Part shown: positions 37,201 through 49,100 of the stretch, piece by piece
How positions within the stretch are numbered: position 1 is the stretch's first letter
How the letters are laid out: each line of letters begins with the position of its first letter
Origin: Holacanthus passer
Taxonomy: Eukaryota; Chordata; Actinopteri; Pomacanthidae
Assembly: GCA_025331565.1 (NCBI GenBank)
Contig: JAFREQ010000035.1
Coordinates: forward strand, 4,464,001 to 4,528,000
Direction: 5' to 3'
DNA length: 64,000 nt
Position numbers and translations under genes: made by a program
The notes under the pieces: generated by a model
The model's database searches: none
What the model saw: the letters and a program-made list of their open reading frames with translations, nothing else
Told to the model about the DNA's origin: nothing

Positions 37201-39877
37201 TTGCTTTAGGGTCCAACAGTATCAGCTGTACTTTGTGCATTAGTACAGTCTCATAGAGCCTCCAGCAGGACTGTAGACTCTTCAGCTTGTTTCTCTTTAA
37301 CTCAGCTGTTGTTATGTGTGACTCCACTGCTGCTTAGGTGGAAATTGAATCTCAGTGGTTGAGCGAATACCTCTTATCCCTACTATTCCCTTTCTGGCTC
37401 GTCAGTTCAATATCTGCTTTTAAATCACTTTTAAACACAGCTCTGCGGGAAGTTGTTTAATTTCTTTCAATTTTGGAATCAGATTTGCCTGCACCATTTA
37501 TTATCTTCGTATTTCATTGACTTGGCTTCTTCTTTGAAATGAGATTTTTTTTTAATGTATCTTAATCAAGAGGATAATAGAGCTTTTTTAACTTTCTTCA
37601 AACTCAGAAGTCACCGAATGTTTACTCAACAAGTTGGTAGGGCCATGATGTTAATTTGTGGGGACTAAAAGAAAGAATTAACAGAGCACATCAGAACATC
37701 TTTTACCCATCAGAATATTTTGTGGTCATTCATTCTGTGTTCCTCATCTACCTGTCTGCGTGGAAGAGGCTCCCATGTTCTCTGACCTCTCCTCTTAAAA
37801 CACAATAAGACAGGAACAATGACCACAGGGGGTTAATTACCACCAATTAGAGGCCGGAGTGGTTCTCCTTCACTATGGTTTGTGTAACTTAAGTCCAGGG
37901 AGCCACATTGAGGCTCTATTGTAATGTCAGTCCCCCTGTCTCAGCTTCTTTTCCACATTCCAGATTTCCACATTTAATTCATCTTATCTGAGAATTTGCT
38001 ACTTTAACTTATTCTACATTTCACTTAAGCACCTCAAGTGACTGGACTTCCTTCTTTCATTTGAGTTACTTTTCAGTTTTGCTATTACAGCTGTCACATA
38101 TTTTATTTGCAAATGTACTAAGAACACTCAATAAACATATCTCATTGAACTGTCCATGGCTCCTTGTTTCTAAACATTTCACTTAATGCTACTTTACTTA
38201 GCAGGTAAGGGGTTAATGGACAGGTCCTCTGAGGTTTGTGCAGAAAGCTAATGGGCCTGGCAAAGATGATGAGGTCACTCTCTTATTGCTAAGAAACAAT
38301 GAGCAATTTACAGACCAGGATACCGTGCCAGGACTGTTGGATTAATGTGATATATTATTTATATTTATACTTTTTATATTCATAGGTGAAGCAGGAGAAA
38401 TAATCATCGAGGGTGAGCAGCTTCTATTGTGTGAAGGATGTGAGTCTGATTAAGCAATCTTTTCTTAATGTGGCTGAATTTGACTAAATTAGGATTGTGA
38501 AAGTGATTCTGAGGAAACTCAGGCAATTGGGGACTTTGTGTCAGCTGAGAGGGGAATAGAAATTTCCAGCAGTTGTGAGTTATATTAATTAGTTAATTAA
38601 TACTGTGGCTGTCAGATCACTCATTGGGTATAAATGTCATTGATGTGCTCTAATAGAGCTGATTTGTCCTAATAGCTGAAATGTCCACTTCATTCATGCT
38701 CTTGAAACTTGATCTCCTGCTACAACATCAAGAGACCATCTGTGAGGAACCAAATAAAGCAGGACACACTTTGCCTTCCAGGCTGGCTAACATCCGTGGA
38801 TCCTGTGAGTGTGAGTGCAGTGTTTTTCCTTGATGTCGAAGCCTATTTTCTGGTGTCAAAGGACACCCATACACTGATGTCCTTAAGATCTATAGACAGA
38901 TGGGACCATTACGGTCAAAGCCCCTGGCTTTGTTTGGCCTGAGCCGGTGATGAAATATTGATGGAAAAATAGAAATATTTTGCCTGCTGCTCAATGTTGC
39001 CCATCTAAAAGGGTTAATGAGTGTGAGGACTTCCCTGTCTCCTGTTACAACAAAATGTAGCTCAACTACCCACGAACATCGACGAGACTGGAGTCTGCAG
39101 GCTCTAACAAGAATCGATAACCTTTTCAATGGCGGATTAAGTTACCCCTTTATAATTGCTCTAGTTTCTGAATTTGTGGTTAGGTTGTTATGAGTTGTAG
39201 GTTGCTAACTTTTTAGGCGTTTTCCATCTTTAATGGGAATGCTTAACAGAATAGTTCTATATTTTTGGAAAAGTGCTCATTTGCTTTCTTGCTGAGAGTT
39301 TGATGAGAAGATTGATACCACTCTGCAAATACATAATAATAAAATAAATGAATGTGTAGCAAATACATTCATCAAGCTGTATTTATTTCTACATCATATC
39401 ATAGCTTAGAGAATCAGATAAATATATAATGCTGTGAGCTCACCTTGTTTCTTCATCCTTGCACAACTCCTATTCTCCTGAAAGGTAACTTTTTTAATGG
39501 GCTCACCACAAAATACAAAGCCTAATGTAATGAAAGTGCTTTTCATTATTTGGTCGTCAGCAGCAGCTCTGTGCGCTTCAGTAAAAAAAAAGAGTATACT
39601 TGGCTGTGATCCAGATTCATGTGGCGGGTTAAACAGCACTGTCAGTCTGACACTTGTCTGCAGGGAGATCCTTCTCCAGCAGTTCAGACCTGTTGAGCCT
39701 GTTGGCACTGAACTGCCTGCTCCTGCTTTGTACATATGGACCAACTTAAGGCCAGGAGCCCATCTGCACATTATAAATCAAAGTCAGATTTCAGCATGCA
39801 GGGTGTCTCTTTATTTTCCAGGTGATATAAAAGAAGACATGCAAGAAGCACTGTGAGGCTGTACTTGTGTGCACAGT

Positions 39878-40275
39878 GGTGCTTTGAGCTAAATGCTAAC
39901 GTGAGCATGCTTGCAAGCTCACAATGACAATGCCAACACACTTATGTCAAGCAGGTATAATGTTAATGTATATTATGCATGTATGGTATGCTTTGCTGGT
40001 ATTGGACAAATGAAAACTATGACCAGATGATTGTGCTATATGAAAAGTTAAGGGATCACCAAAGTTATGACAACTCACCTTCAGGACAATGTGAACAACT
40101 GTGCCATGGCAATAGATCCAACTGTTGTCAATACATTTCACTAAATGCCAAAAGTCAGAGGATCCTAAAGTCAAAATGTCTGTGCAAAACTTCATCACAG
40201 TCCATCCAGTAGTTGAAGATACTTCAGTCTGGACCAGAGTGTTGGACCAATCGACCAACAAACTGTCTGGAACTG
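39878..40275 (+). repeat. same fish interspersed repeat, plus orientation
   Basis: TTTGAGCTAAATGCTAACGT, CTCACAATGACAATGCCAAC, GAAAAGTTAAGGGATCACCA, TTCATCACAGTCCATCCAG and TTCAGTCTGGACCAGAGTG occur in the order of the family consensus as I know it. Opposite in orientation to the copy at 36895-37200. Confidence 0.7.
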
Positions 40276-42905
40276 CCATCTCCAGATCCGTGCCCCGAGC
40301 ATGGCCTACAAACCACCTTCACCATTACACCCTCCTCCACTTCCCAGATCCCCCAGGGCAGCAGCAGTAATGCAGCATGCTGATCTCAAATCAATAGATT
40401 TACCTCCCTCATTTGAAAGGGACTTGGCTCGTGCCTCTCCCCTTCCCCTCCTCTCCCGGGGGTCTACTGTTGGGGTTTGTTTGCTGGCACACACTCTTTA
40501 TGTTCTTCGATCTGTTGGTCCAGGAGGTGATGAATGGTTGAGAGGCCTATCAGGTTCAAGGTGGCTGTCCTGGTAGCTTTGTCTGCCCCACTCTCAGTGA
40601 ATCCCTTGGACGATCTAAATGTTTAATAGCGCTGGTTATTTGGTTGTTATGGCGTGTGTTATGATGGATGGTAATGCAGTGTAGGTTCTTTCCGATGGTG
40701 CCTGAATTACACCACAGGGTATGCAGGCTGTTTGGGTTGGGTGTTTAACTGGTCTTCATTCATGAGCCTATAGCAAATATGTTCTAAACCTATAGTTAAA
40801 GCTAAATGATTTTCTTTTTGGTGATCAATTTTCTTGCTTTTACTACATCATTTAAACACACACACTTTGTAGGTGCAGCAAGATTATATAGGATAACCAC
40901 AAACTACCACCCAATTTTCTCAACACCATTCCTGCCATAACCATCTTACACCATCGACTGCCACCCCCCATACTATGACCTCAAAATTAAAATACAAAAA
41001 TTACCAGGAGATGAGAGACAAAAGTAGAAATTACATAATAAATAGATAAATTAGTCAGTGAAGACAGCTGTGTGTGAAAGTGGTGAAACTGAGACCCAGA
41101 TGCAGACACAGACTCACACTTCAATTATTCGCCTTATCAGACACAGAAGTCCACATATTGACAGTATATTGTATGTTTTTGTCTTATTCATATTCACATA
41201 CAAAGTAAATCAAGAAAAATATGCCTATGACATTGAATGTGGTAAAGTTGAAATTCCCATCGTACCAGCAATATATTATTCGTTGTTGTTATTGGGTTGA
41301 TAACGGCACAAAAGAGTCATTATTAAACAGTAATGATTTGGAGCAACAAAGTATTTCTATGGTAAATAAATGAGATAAAGTGGGAGTTACTTGTCTACAA
41401 AACTGTGCAACACCAGAACACCTCCAGTACATATGCGCACATTGGTGTTAGAATTTGAATACCCCTGATATTTCAGTAATTCATGAAGCCTGACTTTGAC
41501 GAAGATAAAAGCTTAAGGATTTTTCATTTTAAGTCATTTAACAAAAGTGCCTTTAATGTACCACACTGACTGTGGAACTGACTTGAAGCTCACCAGGTGT
41601 CTGTTGGACATCCCTCCAAGATCTGTGCTCCTTTGTTTGCACGAAATGAGAAAGGCATGTTTTGCTTCATGTGGTTGTATTGCCACCTTAAAGCTGATCC
41701 AGGCCGTCGACTTCGGCTGAGCATTACTTGCCGCTTTGCACCTCGGTGAGTCTGAGCGACACAGCAGTAGGTCAGGGTTTTATTTTGAAAGTAGATTCGA
41801 CACCAGCAGAGTACATCAAAGATAGATTCCACTTTTAAAATGCCTCAGACCCCCATAAGCTGTGGGTTTAAAGTGCTGAAAAGAATCACAACTCCGCTTT
41901 TCTTTGGATGAATAAAAAAAAAAACAACAACATTCTGTCCATCTCTGAAACTCTGCCTGCTGATATGCTTTTATTTCTGTCATGCCTGGTGTTTGGATTT
42001 GAACAGCGCCTTGTGTCATCCTTAAGAAAGTCTTTTCGGTGGCTTGTTGTGTGGTCACAGCAGAAGAATTACCTGCAAAACACTCTTTGTCGGCTCACTG
42101 TGCAGAGAGCTCACAAACAAGACCATTTAGCTATTATTTCCTCTCAGTCGCAGATACCCACAGCAAAGGCGACGTTTATCGGGAAAAATGGGCGACGATG
42201 GGAGAGGAGGAAAATAGGACAGGTGGAGAGAGAGACTAGGAGAGAGGGATGGAGGAAGGGGGGAGGGGGTTATTGGAGCCAGGGAGGGGTCATGGTGTCC
42301 CAGTGGAGAGAAATAGTGGAAAACATCCGTAATTTTCACCGCGGGATCCCATGTAATTGAGTCATTTAAAATACAGATACAGAGCTGAATCAAAGCAAAG
42401 TGGCTTGTGGAGGAGGAGGAGGAGGCTGCAAAGTAAAATGGAAGAGAGGTAAAAACAAGGAGGTAGTGTGTGTCTCCCATTATTGGACAAAGCTGGTCTG
42501 TTTATCCTTTTCATCTGTCAATCTTCTCTTTCAAGACAGGATGTTACCTGTCAGAGATTTTTGCTTGTTTGTTTGTCCTTTATGTTCCTCTGTCGCCCCC
42601 CATGATACTCCTGGTTCCCATTCTCTTTGTTCACGTGCTCTCAATTCTTTTTTTTTTTTTTTCTTGAGGTAAATGCACTTTTTATTTTTCCTCTCTTGTC
42701 CTTTTTCACATTCTGTCTGTTATTTATATTTCATATATTTTATTCTGCCAACAGAGAGCAGTTTTATGTGTATTTTCCTGAATTGGTGCAAATGCTCTGA
42801 CCACAAATGTAAAGAAAAACAAACATAATTTAAGTATACATAGAACCGTTTATAGAAAAAAGGCATAATCATATATGCAGGAAAAATGCATGCCAGTTAC
42901 AACCT

Positions 42906-42907
<2 letters not shown>

Positions 42908-42942
<35 letters not shown>
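42908..42942. repeat. (TG)n microsatellite
   Basis: About 17 TG units in the ass1-fubp3 intergenic region. Confidence 0.98.
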
Positions 42943-42944
<2 letters not shown>

Positions 42945-45599
42945 TTATACAACAGAGACAGACATAAAATTACATTATGGGAGTGTACCAACCATGTGTA
43001 TAATGGCAAGTGGTTGTGCACATGATTTAGTTTAAGACTTGTCCAAATTTATTTATATAGAACTTCTCTAAACAGCATTACAAAGTGCTTAAAGAACTCC
43101 ACCAATTTTACACACTAAAGTCTGTTTACTGATCTTTGGGAGTACAAGTGCACATGTCAAAGAGGTTGTATAAAGCCTTGCACTTGAGTTGCATTGTGGG
43201 TAATGTAGGTTTTGACAAGGAAGGAGTGTGTGTAGAATAAAAGTGATTGCAATACTAGTCCTTTTTAACAATAAAACAAGTGGAGTAAATTATGAAACAT
43301 GCTGAAATAGTGAGACTATCAGAATTTTTTAAATGGATCACAGAATAAAACAACACAAAAAAGAAGAACCAGACAGATTAAAGACAGTTAAATCAAGGGC
43401 TCCAGAATGAGATTTTAGAAATGATTTAAAAGAGGCTAAGGTTTGACTTGTGCTTCGGTTTAATGCTTTTCAAATAAGACAAGTATTAATATGCCTGAGC
43501 CTCTATCTTTTTATTCACTTGTTCCCTCTGCATGAACAATGTGCTCCTGAATGAAAGCTGCGCTGGGATACCTCAGAAGTCTCTCGATGAAACACTATCT
43601 GTTTCTCGCATCCTGTCTTTAGAAATGTGCGCCCATGGCAGAACCGTGGCAATTATAAAGCAATTACAGTTTCATATGGCCGCTTCTTTTGAGATTGAGG
43701 AGGAGAAAGGAGGAGGTAAAAGCTCGGTAGTTAAAAAGAATAAGTGTGCCAATATTGATGCTCCTTTCTTCTAAATGCTCTGTTGTCCAGTTAAGCATGC
43801 ATTCCGCTTGCCCGACCACAAAGGCATCACATTTTCACTCTATTGAAATGAAATTGAAAAGAAAAATGGTTGATGAACTTTATATTCTTCAAAATGCTTC
43901 GCATGCTCACATGCACTCTGCTGACGAGTGGCCCTACAGTTTTTACGACGGCGAACCTTGGGAACAAGAGTCTATTCTCAGCAAGACAATGACAGGGAGG
44001 AAGCTGTGTTTGTGTGTGACACTTGATCAGCCTGCTACGATAACCACAGCTCCACACACACATACACATACTAACTCAGTTCCCACTGCTTGACTGGCAA
44101 GACTCCAGAGACACACACCTGCTTTAACTGCCTTTACTTTCTAGGCTGTTTGACCAGATGGGGATTGAATTCATAATAACTATCTGTATGTGTGTGTGTG
44201 TGTGTTCTTATGTCCATGCTCATGTATGCATCATCTGCATATGACGACCACCACCTGACTTACCCTTTGATACCAGACCTCTGAATTCATTTCCCAGCCT
44301 CCCTGAATACATTGGACAGCACATGGTAGCAATATGTTCGGGCCAGGATCATACTTCAGTCATGCTAAATTGGAGGTCTTCATTTAGAGGTGCTGGTCTG
44401 GGAACAGCCTTCAGCTCCCGCTTAATTTCTGTGCTTCTTTTTTGGAGGTGATAACATGCCCAGGGGCTGACAAGGAAGGGAAACTGATATCTGCACGGAC
44501 GTCTGTAAGACACAGCACGCCAATCCGCTTGTCTCAAATTCGAGGTCAATCATGCCTGTTCGAGCAGCTGCATGAGCATGTTGCATATGAGAAACCATAG
44601 TGGGAAACAGTTATTTAAGGATTAAGAAACAGCACTTTTTATCATATTTATTATAAACTTCAGACTAGTACATTTCCTCTTACTACTTATACTATTAACT
44701 TTCATGTCCTGAAATCACATTTTTGGATATTAGAGATCTGACAGATTTGAGACACTAAATATCACTAGATACTGAGCACCAATGCACATCATTAGGAAAA
44801 TTTAACTAATGCATATGTAATGAAGAAAAGCTTTATCAGACACTCAGAAACAAACTCTTTAATAAATCTGAACTCTTTCTAACTCTGCTGGACCACACAT
44901 TCATTTTTGTCCTTACTGGTCGACTTTGCTCATTGAGGTTTGGATACAATTTATGGAGCAGGAACTGTTTTGCATAAACAGTTTGGAAATTCGCAGCAAT
45001 TTTACTTTCTTCTGTCTGGCTGCTGGCATTTTCCAGATGTGCAACAATAGATGTTTCCACATGTGCTGCAAGGGAGAAAACCAATATTCCTCTATGTTCA
45101 TTTTGTTGTGTCAGATGGGATTTTTTTTATTCTGTCAAGACAGCTTGCAATGTTATAGGACTATAAATAGCAAAAGTCAATCTATTGCATCTGTGTGGCT
45201 CTGTAGAGTGAGCTGTAACATATACTGTAAGCTAGGATTTTTTCGTGTTTAACTAACACTTTTTGTATGGACCATCAGTAAATCCAGAAATAAAGTAAGT
45301 GTGAAGATGAACAGATTACATTGCAGAAAACATTAGGGAACACAGGGAAGAATGTGGCCCAGTGCAGAGGTCTCTGGTAGCTGAAATTGAAGTTTAATGA
45401 TGTTTTCCAGTGATTTATTTTCTCTTATTTCAACAGTCATCTTGTTTCAACAGTACCTTTGTGACAATATTTCAATGCATGGGAGGTTTAGCAAATATAG
45501 TAGGTCTGATTATATCAGAATCAACTTAACTGGTCCGGTATGTTTACACATACAAAGATACGGGACCCCAGTCAGTATATTTCAATAGATGGATTTAAT

Positions 45600-45840
45600 A
45601 ATCAATTTATCATTTAAGTCCTTTATCAAGTAAAATGTCAAACATTATCTGGTCCCAGCTTCTCCAATGTGAGAATTAATTGATTTTTACAGCAACATTG
45701 TAAATTGCACATATTTGCAGTTTGGACAGTTGAACAAAATTAATTATTTATTAATTTATTATTATTTTGAAATATCACCTTGAACTCTGGGAAAGTCTCA
45801 CAGGCATTTTGCAAAAACGAATTGACTGAAAAAAATCAAT
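45600..45840 (-). repeat. minus-orientation copy of the GCTGCAACTAACG-type fish MITE
   Basis: AAAATGTCAAACATTATCTG, GGTCCCAGCTTCTCCAATGT, TTGCAGTTTGGACAGTTGAA and CACCTTGAACTCTGGGAAA are the reverse-complement family blocks in order. It ends about 150 bases before the fubp3 promoter region. Confidence 0.65.
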
Positions 45841-45978
45841 ATGTATAACAAACATAAAATGATGTAATGTAACGATATATCAAATATCTATCAGAATAAT
45901 CTGTCACAAAGGATAAAAAAACAACATTATCTTATATGATATATTATGTTATTTATATATGTTAGATGTAACTAAAAT

Positions 45979-46049
45979 GTGTCTAATGTGGTTTTCGATC
46001 AACTCGCGAGATCACGCGGCTCGCGGAGCTTCGGCCTGGCACGTGTGCT

Positions 46050-46089
<40 letters not shown>

Positions 46090-46119
46090 TGTGTCTCTCA
46101 GCTGCTGCCGAGGCGGAGG
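45979..46119 (+). promoter_or_regulatory. fubp3: fubp3 promoter and 5'UTR
   Basis: An abrupt change from AT-rich DNA to CpG-rich DNA at about 45995. TCGCGAGA at 46004-46011 (TCTCGCGA on the other strand) is a motif frequent in vertebrate housekeeping promoters, and CACGTG at 46040-46045 is an E-box. A run of 33 T follows at 46054-46086, 33 bases before the first start codon. No TATA box. The transcription start is not determined, so it is unknown whether the T run is transcribed. Confidence 0.55.
46054..46086. repeat. T33 homopolymer next to fubp3 start
   Basis: Thirty-three consecutive T on the + strand. Length is likely to vary between individuals and to be error-prone in assemblies. Confidence 0.9.
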
Positions 46120-49100
46120 ATGATGATGGCGGAGCTGGTTCAGGGACAGGCCTCGGTGGCTCAGCCCGGAACGAAAGATGACTTCGCAGACACGATACGC
46201 CGGGTCCGACAGGTAAAATGCTCTTCAGCGAACACGAGTGTAGCGCTTTGGGAGCACAAACAGCGTGTTTGCATGCGGAGGACTGGGCAGGACTTCGGTC
46301 GGGGCACCCGGACCCCCTACTACAAACAGTCCTCATGCACCCAGCAAGCTAACAAGCTAACGGGAGATAGCCGAGAGGACAGATTAGAGTTTACACGGGA
46401 CAGAAGACGCTTTAACAAACAGCGTCAAAACTGTCCAAAAGACCAGACAAGTCGTGTCTCATGCAAAACACGAAGGCCTCTTAAAATGTCGAAGTTTGTG
46501 CAACTTTAGTAAGTTAAGCCGACAAACTGCAACCTGTTGTCAAGTCACAGAAGTTGCAGTTAGCTTAGCTTGCTAACTCACTATCACAAGTTTGATACCC
46601 AGCAGCTCGACCCGCAACGTGACCAAAGCTAATATTTAGTTTGGACACGAAGCCCGAACAACTGGACGCTCTGACACGCTGTCACAAAGTTAGCTTGCTA
46701 GTTTTGAAGTCCCAAGTTAGCTTAAGTAGAACTGCTTATTGCACCACTTTGACAGACACACCGAGAGCCCAGTCATTAACCACATCCAATACTAACGTTT
46801 AAACTCCCCCATTCTCCTTCTTTAACTTAATAATAATCATGTATATACAGCTTGTAGCGTAGCAGAGTAAGCTAGCAGAGCTGATGCTAGCTAGCTAGCT
46901 AGCATGTGTGTGGTACTATGTGTCCTAACAGGCAGCGTTGGAGTGAGGCCATGTAATGTAACGTCATCTGTTCAAATAAGCCCCCCTTCACTCCTCCTGG
47001 TCAGCACACTTGGTTTTTTCCATTGCTGCCTGGAAAATACCTGAAAAATATCATTTACTATACATTCTGCATTAGCTGATATTGCCCAGTTTCCAATAGT
47101 GACTCTTGAAGAGATTTTAACTGTAGCTTGCTGCCATTAAGTTGGTCAAAAGTAGATCTGTCTTTTTGCTGTTACAGAAGATTAGTGTAGCACTGGCTGC
47201 AGTTTATAGTGTGTAAATTGGACTTTAGACATACAGCTACCACTTGAGCTTTCCCCTCTAGAGATTATAGCCTAGGTATGAACAAATAGTGTGCATGTCT
47301 TAATCTCTTAACATGCATCACAATAAAAAGATAAGAAATAATATTTTGCATAACAGAGTTTAATGTGCATTATCAGTAAGTTTTCAGATCTAAGTACATT
47401 CAGTTACATTTTGAATACACCCAGCTAAAACATGCCATGTTACTGTCCATAAATGTCACGATGCTTTTAAAGTCCTCCATAACCCCCCTCCACTTTCTCA
47501 TATGTTTGCTCAAACCTTGCTCACAAGATCGCAGATTCACCGGAAACAAAAAACCACCAGCGGAGGAGGAACATTTCACATTGGTCTCTTAGCAGTAACA
47601 ACAAGTAGAACATAAGGGATTCAATTGTAGGCCTCAACCTCACTCTTGTGTCATCAGAAGGCCAAAGACACTGGTGTTCATAGTCAGATAAACAGCAGAA
47701 TTAATCACATATTATCCTCCATAAAATGCTATTTATGGCTGCCATATTTTGTTTGCGCCTGTTTAATTGCAGTGAGTTAGCATGTGAGTGCCCGTATGTA
47801 CTTTAAAGAAAAGGGAAGTAATCCTGTTGTTTTTTTTGCATTATCATATGACACTGGTGTGGCATAAGTCTGAGAGATGGGAAGTGGAGGCCTTGTTCAA
47901 TTGCGTCTTCACACTTGGTGTGTGTGGTGTTATATCCCACAGATGCAGCAGTCATTGCAGTCACCTGTTTCTCTGTACTCAGAGAGCAGACAGTGAAAGT
48001 GACTGACATTTAAATCATGAAGCTGCATGGGCTGAAATTACTTTGCAATACATTTCAGGTTAACTACTCTTTTTTTTTATTAAACAATTTTCAGAGCAAT
48101 CAAGAGAAAAGCACACAATTGTGTAAAAGTCCATTAACTCATTAGCCTAAATCACCAGATGTTGACCCCCCATTTGCTAATTATTTCATTTTGCCTCCTT
48201 GTGCTTGCTGCTTCTAGTCTCTTTTTCAAATTGCCAGTGTCTCAATGTTATTAAATGTACCCATCTTGATCCTAAACATAACAATTAACATTAACCCTCT
48301 GCAAAATGATAAAAACAAAAACACCATTTCTTGTAAAATATAAAGACCTTATTGAGTGGAAGTCAGTCTTGAATAGTGTAGATCACTGCTGAAAGAGTTG
48401 TACCACAGTGCCTACTGAATGAGGTGTTCTTAGACCCTAAATATAAACTATACATACTTTCAGTCCCATGTGACCACATGTCACATAATTTCATTTGTCT
48501 TATTTTTGGACAAATCAGGCTTTTATGTACATATTTTAAGGCTTGAAGTAAGAAACATGCTGACTGTAGTTACCATTAAAGATCTTCTTTTTTGTTTTTA
48601 CGTTTTCATGCAGCATAGATTGCTTTCAAAAATTGACCTGGTCCTGAAGCATAGTCCTGTCCATGGTGGTGTTTACCCAGAGGCCTCAGTGGACATGGAA
48701 GGATTTCTACTGTAGGACAGATTGTGCCAGATAGTTTGCCACAAAATCCACCAGACTGCATGACTATAAATCAGACCTACTGCTGCAGGACACCTCTGTA
48801 GCAAATGTGTTTATGTGCATGCTCATTCATCTGTGATTATATATGGTAACCTCAGGTAAATCATCATATGAAAAAGTAAATTTGGTTTTTTCATTATTTT
48901 AGGTGCTTTGATTCTCTAAATTGACTTAATTTATATTAATAGTCAGTGTAGTCAGTAGTAAAAAAAAAAAAAAAAGATTTCTGTTACGTCTTAGTGACTC
49001 AAAACAACCATAATTCATTACACCTACGTTGTCTACACCAAACCATTTAAAATGATGAAAATAACTTGCGTCCACACTAACATTTCCTGGTCATTTTCAT

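Larger units (their letters stand above)
34286..45950. other. ass1-fubp3 intergenic region (11.7 kb)
   Basis: No protein-coding gene is supported; the open frames present (up to 150 codons) show no recognisable domain or splice structure. Features include two opposite copies of one fish repeat, a TG tract, a MITE copy, and paired TAAT-core homeodomain-type motifs near 35706-35747, 36246-36277, 37833-37849 and 38584-38600. The stretches 35440-36500, 37740-38700 and 43490-44060 are complex, non-repetitive DNA that may be conserved regulatory sequence. Purine-rich DNA lies at 42195-42285. Confidence 0.45.

Noticed and set aside
39497..39856. 119-codon open frame in intergenic DNA
   Set aside because: Opposed by a 121-codon frame on the minus strand in the same place; no similarity or splice sites that make sense.
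42195..42285. purine-rich tract as triplex or G-quadruplex former
   Set aside because: G runs are irregular and mirror symmetry is poor; not strong enough to report as a structural element.
41908..42360. 150-codon open frame in the ass1-fubp3 interval
   Set aside because: No recognisable domain, low-complexity purine-rich content, and overlapping open frames on both strands; probably chance.
45979..46509. 176-codon open frame covering the fubp3 first exon
   Set aside because: Only 46120-46212 matches the family; downstream codons are intron read-through past a GT donor at 46213, and upstream codons include a poly-Phe run from the T33 tract.
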